Shown: positions 56,812 through 64,000 of the stretch, piece after piece
How positions within the stretch are numbered: the stretch's first letter is position 1
Layout: each line of letters opens with the position of its first letter
Assembly (NCBI GenBank): GCA_025201375.1
Contig: JAIWZP010000013.1
Coordinates: 62,001-126,000, forward strand
Source: Gongronella butleri
Taxonomy: Eukaryota; Mucoromycota; Mucoromycetes; Mucorales; Cunninghamellaceae
Length of the DNA stretch: 64,000 nt
Direction of reading: 5' to 3'
The notes under the pieces: generated by a model
What the model saw: the letters and a program-made list of their open reading frames with translations, nothing else
What the model was told of the DNA's origin: nothing
Database searches by the model: none
Program-made: the position numbers and the translations under genes

Positions 56812-59225
56812 GAGCTTTTTTGTTTCTTTCCTGTCATTCCATCTCATTTATCGTTACGTGTAATAAAAAGGTTAAAAATTTCCATCATGGCTCGTTCAAG
56901 CAAGAAAAAACGGTTCGCCCTGCCACCACAGCGCGTCCACCAGCAAGACCTTTATTGGGCGATCGTGACAGTCCAAATTTGACCGTGATGGGATCGGTGT
57001 AACGCCAGTAATCGTGAAGTACATGAATTTTTGCGCTTCTTTGTTGTCTTTCGCAATAAAATAGAATCGATGTGCCTCCAATACACATCAGATGATTTGA
57101 AGCCTTTGTTCGTCTCGTGTTATACAGTAAAACTGCCAATCAATTAGGTGAGTGTCGAGAGCAACATGATAAAAACTTATTTTATTACATTTGATCAATT
57201 GGCAATAAATTTACGACAAACTAAGAAAGCCAATCTTTGAACTTTACATTTCCAACTTTTCTCGTTCAAATGAGCCCACCCTTGCAACATCGAGGCTACT
57301 AGATGACCCGCAACCACTATTTTCAAAATCACAGATTTTCCGAGAGATACAGTCGAGCATTTGAAAAGAATGGAATTTAGGTCCTCAGATTGCCACACCA
57401 TTTAAACATAAGGCAAATTACTCTCATTCACCGGCAGACATGAGATAAAAATCAGGGGTTCATTGAATGGGTATCGTGTAAAATGGAAATTGCCTCATTT
57501 TTTCGCCACAAGGTCGTCTCAACGAAAAATGCCTGTTTCTCCTCGAAATTTGCACGACCATAAAGAAGGTGGCTCGTTGCGTACGTGGCCGTTGGTGATT
57601 GATGAAAAATGTGATTTTTGGCATCTTTGACACGGTTTCAAACCCATATATGTTTTTCGACGCGCGATAGAGCGCGTCATCTGTCGAGTTTCACGCGCCT
57701 GTTATTAACCAAACCCATGCGTCTGGCGTTTCTCTTGCTAGTGAACGCGTCGGCGGGGTAATTTGGACGCGTTCTTCCGGCGTAATTCGCAGTTGAAATT
57801 AAACCTAAAGTTGCCCATTGCTCGTCACCGAGCAGATGGACCTCGCTATTTTTTGGTATTTTTCGTGGTTTCTCCATGTCCAATGTCTAATGCGAGCGTT
57901 TGCCGTAATTCTGGAGAACCATTTTTCCGATTTTGGCTTGGGGGCTCAAGTTGGCCTAAAACTTGATTTGTGCGTGACGCGCTTAAAAAGGGTTCTAAAG
58001 CCACAAGTTAAGCTCCATTCAGGGTTTCCAGCTTGCTATTTCACAATAAAATGCTTTTCGGAGCACTGTGATGCCTGGTTTGGCGACTTCGAAGTCGGCT
58101 TTTCGTTAAATAGCGATTTGCTGTATTTCTTCTGAGAAACGAATTATAATTGTCCCAAATTTAAACCAGTTGACTGTTGAGACCAGGATTCCATTGCTTG
58201 CAAGTTTTCTGCGCAATCGATTATCAATTTCTTGCGGCATCCTAAGCATTTTAGGTCAAATGCATTGTTGCGTGTTAAAATCCGTAGAGTTTGCAACGGA
58301 AACGTCCCAAAAAAACACGCGCGTTGAACTACTTTCCTCAAGCCATTCGTTTAAGATCTCACGCGCGTTCTTGATTCGAGGTGTCCTTGCCGAGTAAAAC
58401 GGCCAAAATAGTGATTGATTTCCCTCTTTTGCTGATGTTCTCCGAATTGAGCTGACAAGATGACTCCTAACTTTGGATTTTTCTTGCACCGCTTGTCCAT
58501 CTTGCACATCTGGTCCAGATTTGACAGAAATCAAATAACTGTAGCGCCTACAGTCTAATATTGGTGAATTTATGGCATTTTTGAAGCTTTGTGTAATATT
58601 TTTCAAACGGATGCCCATCAAATCTGCTGCCAGATGATACAATGAGCTGTCCGTCACGTGCTGCGCGAAAATAAACAGGGCATCAATTAGGCGGCGACTT
58701 GGAAAACAATCGCTTTTGAAGGTGTTTGTCCTTTTTCAAGTCAATTATCCACCATTTTACGAGCTAGAGTGATGAATTTACAATCAAGATGCGTGCCATG
58801 TCGCGCGCTTTTTGATGCAAGAAGGTGCTGACTGAACTTGAGCATTGGAACAGATTTAATCGCCAGGGGTGGCTTTCGAAACGGATGTTTTCTTTATTTT
58901 TTTTTTTTGAAAAACGTAAGAATCATTTAATTTTTAGCTCTCGCGTTAGAGTGCCAATCCCTGTCTACCCCAAAGGAACCAAATCCACCATTCCAGCTGT
59001 CCACGTCTCACGAATTGTGTTGATGCGCCATTTGTCGGCGGGCTGGTGCGATTGTTACTGCGGCCTGTGCGCTTTTGAAATCCCGCTCGACATTCAGAGA
59101 TAAAGCTGCATATTTCCTTGCTTTGACCACGAGAGCAAGTCGTCTTTTTTCTTCTGCACTTTTTTTTTCTTTTTCACTTTTGCCACATTTCACACCTGGT
59201 TGGTTATCTTTTGCCGCTCTCGCTC
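56812..59225. other. Gene-poor stretch with repeat family B, copy 3
   Basis: 2.4 kb between the dynein and AVL9 genes. It contains repeat B copy 3 (57500-58130) and a 133-residue frame at 58256-58657 (-), protein-like in composition but unrecognised, which may be a decayed element or a chance frame. The last ~400 bases are the AVL9 promoter and leader. Confidence 0.45.
57500..58130. repeat. Dispersed repeat family B, copy 3 (inverted)
   Basis: The inverse of the copy at 31860-32600. Shared, read on this strand: GTGATTGATGAAAAATGTGA, GACACGGTTTCAAACCC, TTTTTCGACGCGCGATAGAG, CTCTTGCTAGTGAACGCGTC, CAGTTGAAATTAAACCTAAA and CACCGAGCAGATGGA. Confidence 0.7.
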
Positions 59226-62050
59226 ATGGACCGGCCCTCGCTTGATAACAATCCGAATGATCAGATAGCCGCGCTGCTGGTGGTTGGCTTCCACCATGCG
59301 TACGGCCCCATTGTCGAGTTTTGCCATCCCCCGCTGCCTCAACAGCAACAAGACGGCCAACAGACACGTCTCGAAAAGCTTGACCTTCCTGAAGAATGGA
59401 ACTTTTTACCGTTTCTTGCACTACCAGGTAAGAAAAGCAGCCCTCACACGGTCACCTTTTGTTTTTTTCTCTCCTGCTCACCGGGCGCTTTTTCTTAAAA
59501 ACGACACTAAAAGATGGCGCGCACCAGAAAGACGAAGACTTTGCATATTTCCACCTGCCGCCGGTACCTGAGTGGCCTGTCGCGCAGTCAACGCTCTTTG
59601 GCATATCTTGCAATCGCCAGATCGCCGCCAAGGTGAGTCAATTGGGCGCTCCCTTTATGCAAAATGTGAAACAGGCCGCTCATTTTTGCTATTTTTGACC
59701 AGGATCTGCACGTCAAGACGCCCGACATCACTCGATCCATTGTGCAAAAGGCCATTGTCGTGCTTGCGCGGCAGCCCATCTTTGGACCGCTGCAGCAAAA
59801 GCTTGCCGTCATCACTGCTGCGTGGTTTAACCAAAAAGACTTTACAAAGCTGGACATGCTCTATGTAAGTGGATGGACTTGGATGGAATTGGAGACGATG
59901 GGATACGTGCAAGTGCCAATGGGCTCTTTTTTTTCTTCACTGTTAGAATCTTTACAACAATTTGACCGTGACCTTCCGCGGTCCCGTGGATGATGCGACG
60001 CTGTACATGGGCACATCGCTGCGCGAGTTGTTCCACCGCTTCAAATCAAAGACACTCACTCTCCTCAAGCTCTTGCTGCTAGAAAAAAAGGTAAAAAGAG
60101 AAACAGGGAGGGGAAAACTTGGAAAACGATGTGTTTATGGTGGTCTTTTTATTTTCTAGATTCTTTTCTATGGGTATCCTGTGGAACAGCTTTGTACATT
60201 TGAGTATTCGCTGATTTCCCTGATCCCAGGGCTGCTGCGGTCGCTGCATGATGCCGGGTCGCCTCAATTGGACACAGATTTGGATTCCATACGACAAATC
60301 GAGCCAAAGGAGCTGCAGAACGGCAACAAGGCAAGCCTCTTGCAGTACATGGGGCTGCCACTGAGACTCTTTGAAAAGGTAAACCATCCATCGTGGCGAA
60401 AAAAAAAATGCGAGCAATGCATGCCCATTCTTTTTTCTTTTCTTTTTTTTTTTTTTTTTTTTTTTTACGTTTTTGTCTTTTGCGGAGCAGGGCTCATTCT
60501 TCCAACCGTACCTGCCGCTGCAACAGATTGACATGCTGTCGTCGGGCACGCGATCGTACGTTGTGGGCACCACAAACCAAATCTTTTTCCATCACAAGAG
60601 CGACATCAGCATTGATGTGCTTGTCAATGCAAGTGGGAAGGGGGGCGTCGCGTCACGTCTTGCGTCACGAGGCGCCGCATGAAAAGCGGCATTGACACGG
60701 TCGGAGCTGACTTTTTTATACACAGATAGAAAGCGGGACGCTCGAAATCTATGATCCCAAGCTGGCGTCGCTGGTGAGTCTGACGATGGCGGACCGACGG
60801 TGGATGGAGAGCATGGTCAAGGTGGTCCTAGACACGTGGGACGCCAATGACCCTGCGCGGCCCCTGCAAAACACGTACCTAGGCTCCGACGACTATTTGC
60901 GCGCCCGATTTGAAGAATACATCCTGGCCCTGCTGTCTAGTACCAAGCACGCTCAGGACACGCATGTTGTATCCAATTTTTACGGCACAGAGATGCCTGC
61001 GGATTCCTCGTCGGATGTCATTTTGGACGATGACAAGGGTAAAAAATAGAAAAAAAATGTGGCGCTGCTCACTCCCTTTTTTTCTTTTTTTTTTTTTTCT
61101 AAAGAGCGCAACTATGTGGTGGATTATGGCATGAAGTGGTGGCTGGCCTGGCGCGACACGACCAACTTTCGATTGTGGAATCAGTACACAGATCACGAAA
61201 TTTACGAAATTGTTGAGCCTGGGTAAATTTTGTCCTTTTTTTCCCCCTCGCATGGAAGGCTCATGTATTTGCTTCTTAGGCATCCTGGTATGGGCAATAT
61301 ATCCATCAGCGACATTCAAAACACATTATCAAAGTAAGGATGGCGATATGCCGCGGCCCAAGCTCATTGTTTTTTCCTTTTTTTTCACTTTATTCCACTT
61401 TAGTCGATTCCGAGACATGCAATTGCGCAACAACCTGGGCCCCTGGGGCAAGACATTGACCAAGGCCATGTCGGGAGGTGCCAAGGCCGTGTCCAGCGGC
61501 GGAGTGCGCTTTTTGCGTGGCGTGGACGCGCTCTGGAATGAATTGGAGGGCGCACCACCATCCGGCACGTCCGCTACATCACCCGGATCCTCGTCGTCTC
61601 CGCGCAGCCATACCAACCATGCAGCAGAGGCTCAAAATGGTACGCAAAAAAGACAAGAAGAAATGGGAAAAATTGTGCCACGCATGTTTTGCTTACGTTT
61701 TTCTTCTTTTTCCCAGGTGCCGACAAGCAAAATACCACGACTTCACAGCAAGCTGGGCACCTCCTCTCCAATTTTGGATCGTTTCTCTCACGGAAGCAAA
61801 AGGAATTCTCACTGGCCATTGAGGTAAGCAAGCCACACAACGCGCCCAAAAAGACAAAAACAGTGCGTTTTGTTGAGGTGATGCAAGGAAGGGAACAGCT
61901 TCTAACCTTAAATTTCAATTGTTGACACGTCAGGAATCTATGCAGCCAGAACCAGTCAGCAGTGCATCCCCCAATCATGACGACGACCTCAGCTTTGTAG
62001 ACGTGGGAACCATGTACAAGGTTCCCAGTGACAAGCCCAAGCCGAAATGA
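59226..62050 (+). CDS. AVL9: Late secretory pathway protein AVL9
   Basis: A multi-exon gene (about twelve exons, GT-AG introns). The protein starts MDRPSLDNNPNDQIAALLVV, then GFHHAYGPIVEFCHPPL, FLPFLALPDGAH, EDFAYFHLPPVPEWP, STLFGISCNRQI, ITRSIVQKAIVVLARQPIFG, ILFYGYPVEQLCTFEYSLIS and GSFFQPYLPLQQIDML. These are the marks of AVL9, a longin/DENN-like protein required for exit of exocytic vesicles from the Golgi. A C-terminal Ser-rich tail ends near VGTMYKVPSDKPKPK. AVL9 and related DENN-module proteins are thought to act on Arf/Rab GTPases; the exact target is not visible. An in-frame Met five codons upstream (59211) is the alternative start. Confidence 0.9.
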
Positions 62051-63002
62051 TGTCAATAAAACAAACACGACAGAGGACGCTGCCGCGTCCCCTCCTTTTT
62101 TTTTTTTTTTTACCCCAATTCAATGGGTGCCCAGCATGACGTCTTTTGTGTTTTATGATGTGTTTGAAAAAAAAAAGGGCGACGACGAGTCCAGTCCAAT
62201 TGCCACATGGACAGGCCAAAAGCAATCATGGTTCATCCGAGGTGCGGCTTGACGCGCCCAAAATTGAGTTGAATCCCCCATTCATGCACGCGTGTGCGGC
62301 CAATTGCTTCGCGACGTCTCTCTGTTTCTTTTACGTTTAGCGAAAAAAAAAAAAGCGCGGCACAACTCATAAAACAAGGAAATCAGTGATGCGATGGCAC
62401 CAAGCAATCAAAAGCCAAGAAGCAAAAAGATAATTTGAAACACATGGTCGTGGCCCTATGATTGTGCCAGGGGGGCTGCAGGGCCGTCATTTTTGCCCGA
62501 CCGCGGCGTGATCGCCTCCTTTTTTTTATTTTTTTTCATGGCACGATGCCGGTCCCACCATGCATTCCATTTTTCTATCACAATGTCATGGGCAAGCATG
62601 CAACAGGGCATGATAATGCACAAGGAAGGAAAAAAAAAGTAAAAGAGGGTCCTTGCGTGGCGTGGGCAATCAAGGGTGTTGCGTGCATTCGACGCGTCGT
62701 TATTGGTCGGGGGCTCTATGGAAAGTCTTGTCAAAAAAAGACAATGGGTGCCCTTTAACCCCCCTTCGTTGTCTTGTTTTCAAAAGGCACGAGGACCACG
62801 TTATTTTGGGATCATCACGATTTGATAATTTTTTTGTGCATTTAAATTTTTTTTCTTTTCTTTTGCGTCTCTTGCATCCCTTTTTCTCACACTTTTTTTT
62901 GTTTTTTTTTTTGTTTTTCTTTTTTGGCCTTCTCTGTGCGGCTTGCCTTTTCTCCACGCTTTGGCTTATCGACGTCCTTCAAAAAAAGAAAAGATTAGAT
63001 CA
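62051..63002. other. Intergenic, no supported gene
   Basis: The 3' flank of AVL9 (AATAAA at about 62055) followed by low-complexity sequence with many T runs (62095-62111, 62818-62935). I recognise no gene. Confidence 0.5.
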
Positions 63003-63125
63003 ATGGCCATGATTCGTCCAAGCCCGTCCTCAAACACGTCGCCCCGCACTGATAATGGCGGGTGCTCCTTCTGCAATGGTGATCATCCGGCCTGGAACTG
63101 CCCGAAACGTCACCGGCCTCGATGA
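63003..63125 (+). CDS. Candidate 40-residue zinc-knuckle microprotein
   Basis: A short ATG-led frame whose C-terminal half reads GGCSFCNGDHPAWNCPKRHR, a CCHC-like pattern (C-x2-C-x3-H-x4-C) followed by basic residues, as in RNA-binding zinc knuckles. Codon use favours C/G at third positions like the real genes nearby. It may be the last exon of a longer gene: the sequence just upstream ends AAGATTAG, usable as an acceptor, but I found no convincing upstream exon. Existence and function are unproven. Confidence 0.35.
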   Translation: MAMIRPSPSSNTSPRTDNGGCSFCNGDHPAWNCPKRHRPR

Positions 63126-63496
63126 TGTCGTTTTGTTTGCTAGTTGAATATGGCAAATCTAATCTTTTGTCGCCCTGTTTTTTTTTTTCCCATGCGACCG
63201 CCACGCAACCACGTCAACCTGCTTTTTCATTTTGATTCCATGCTTTTATATCATATCATACCTTGCATTCTGCCCTTTTTTTTTTCTTTCTCCTTTCTCG
63301 CCCCCTCCCCCAAAATGCCATTAAAATAGTCAGATGGCCCAGACAATGGGATCATGCATGGTTTTACTTGTGTGATGTATTTATTAATAATGGGACGGAG
63401 ATGCGGATATGGTGGACGATGGCCATCATCCATTGGGAACACTGAAATGGGCGGCTTGGCTATCGAATGAGGTGGTACAAGCAAAGAAATGGGGCT
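63126..63496. other. Intergenic, no gene seen
   Basis: The 3' side of the partial gene that follows. It contains a T run near 63275 and the palindromic word TATCATATCATA near 63248. I see nothing else. Confidence 0.5.
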
Positions 63497-63950
63497 CTAG
63501 AGCGCAATGCGGTCCATGATAACCGGTGCGCGCTCGACCTGCAAGGTATAAGGCGTGGTCATGCGTATAGAAAAGACATTGCGCACATGCTCGATGAGCC
63601 GCTGCTGGTCGTCGTGGTCGGGCACCACGGACACGGGAAAGGTGAAGCTGAGCAGCGGAAACGCACGCGGTGTGACCTGTTGGTGCTCAATGGCTTGCAA
63701 TTGCACGCAGATCAGTGGTCGCTGGCCCAGACAATTGGTCCGCACCTCCCACTCGTCCAGTGGGCCTGCACCCTCTTCATGGCTCACGTACACCACAGGA
63801 TACTCGAGCAACCAGCCTGCAAGCGTCACCATGAAGCATGGCACAGACGATGTCTCCCAATCGCTCGCACCAGCTTCCAAAAACGGCCCCAATTCCTCAG
63901 TGATGAAGGCGTGCACGTCCGACGGTGCACCCGCAAGCTTGCAAAATGAA
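63497..63950 (-). CDS. Partial gene, possible C1orf74/DUF4504-like protein
   Basis: The 3' exon of a gene whose 5' part lies beyond the window edge. The frame runs from an apparent acceptor near 63943 (GCAAG then CTTGCGGGTGCACCG) through AFITEELGPFLEAGAS, TLAGWLLEYPVVYVSHEEG, WEVRTNCLGQRPLICVQLQA, FPLLSFTFPVSVVPDHD and ends DRIAL. The GWLLEYPVVY core followed by NCLGQRPL resembles the UPF0739 (C1orf74) family, of unknown function. That assignment is from memory of the pattern and is tentative. Confidence 0.55.
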
Positions 63951-64000
63951 AGAAAAAAAGGGGGGTGTCAAAAGACGCGTAAATTTTGCAACGACAGTGT

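Noticed and set aside
58256..58657. A 133-residue frame on the minus strand with protein-like composition
   Set aside because: Not recognised, next to repeat B, and a continuation appears only in a different frame. It could be a decayed element, but there is not enough to call a gene.

Overview
This is a nuclear window from a filamentous-type fungus, most likely an early-diverging (zygomycete-grade, Mucoromycota-like) lineage; that placement is inference. The evidence is: short GT-AG introns (about 50-250 bases) full of T or A homopolymers; a fungal-type 9.5 kDa complex I subunit; a coenzyme Q side-chain synthase partner of the Dlp1/PDSS2 kind; fungal AVL9 and POF1 homologues; and a WRKY/GCM1-class regulator of a kind I would not expect in Ascomycota or Basidiomycota. 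I see no operons. Genes lie on both strands, often head-to-head with about 200-280 bases of shared promoter.

Layout. 0.6-1.5 kb: homeodomain factor (-). 3.1-4.6 kb: a divergent pair, complex I 9.5 kDa subunit (-) and tubulin cofactor B (+). 5.2-11.4 kb: a 15-exon gene (-) for the B-block-binding subunit of TFIIIC (tau138/Tfc3). 12.0-15.6 kb: repeats. 16.0-17.5 kb: ornithine decarboxylase (-). 18.6-21.0 kb: PDSS2/Dlp1-like protein (-) and a POF1-like nucleotidyltransferase (-). 22.2 kb: tRNA-Arg(UCU). 23.9-25.3 kb: WRKY-like regulator (-). 26.0-28.1 kb: serine carboxypeptidase (-), divergent from a GATA factor (+, 28.4-29.3 kb). 29.6-31.2 kb: STK16/Env7-like kinase (-). 34.3-35.4 and 39.0-40.3 kb: two paralogous multipass membrane proteins (-). 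41.3-46.3 kb: FG nucleoporin of the Nup159/Nup214 type (+). 46.8-48.7 kb: divergent pair, histone chaperone ASF1 (-) and ribosomal protein L26/uL24 (+). 49.7-52.5 kb: repeats. 52.6-53.3 kb: NmrA-like oxidoreductase (-). 54.2-56.8 kb: dynein intermediate chain (+). 59.2-62.1 kb: AVL9 (+). 63.5-64.0 kb: the 3' part of a gene (-) cut by the window edge.

The genes are ordinary housekeeping functions (transcription, chromatin, microtubules, secretion, respiration, polyamines) with no pathway cluster. Exon joins for the principal genes were checked for reading phase by hand; where I worked out all joins, the whole coding sequence stays open.

The gene-poor stretches hold the most interesting structure. 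Two direct copies of one large dispersed repeat (12.85-15.6 and 49.7-52.5 kb) each carry a different nested insertion. One is a 438-base GATC-rich foldback element with a 7-base target duplication. The other is a 1,011-base long-inverted-repeat element with Tc1/mariner-like ends and a TA duplication. Each copy supplies the empty site for the insertion in the other. A second dispersed family is present in at least three copies. I found no CRISPR array, phage, virus or rRNA gene.
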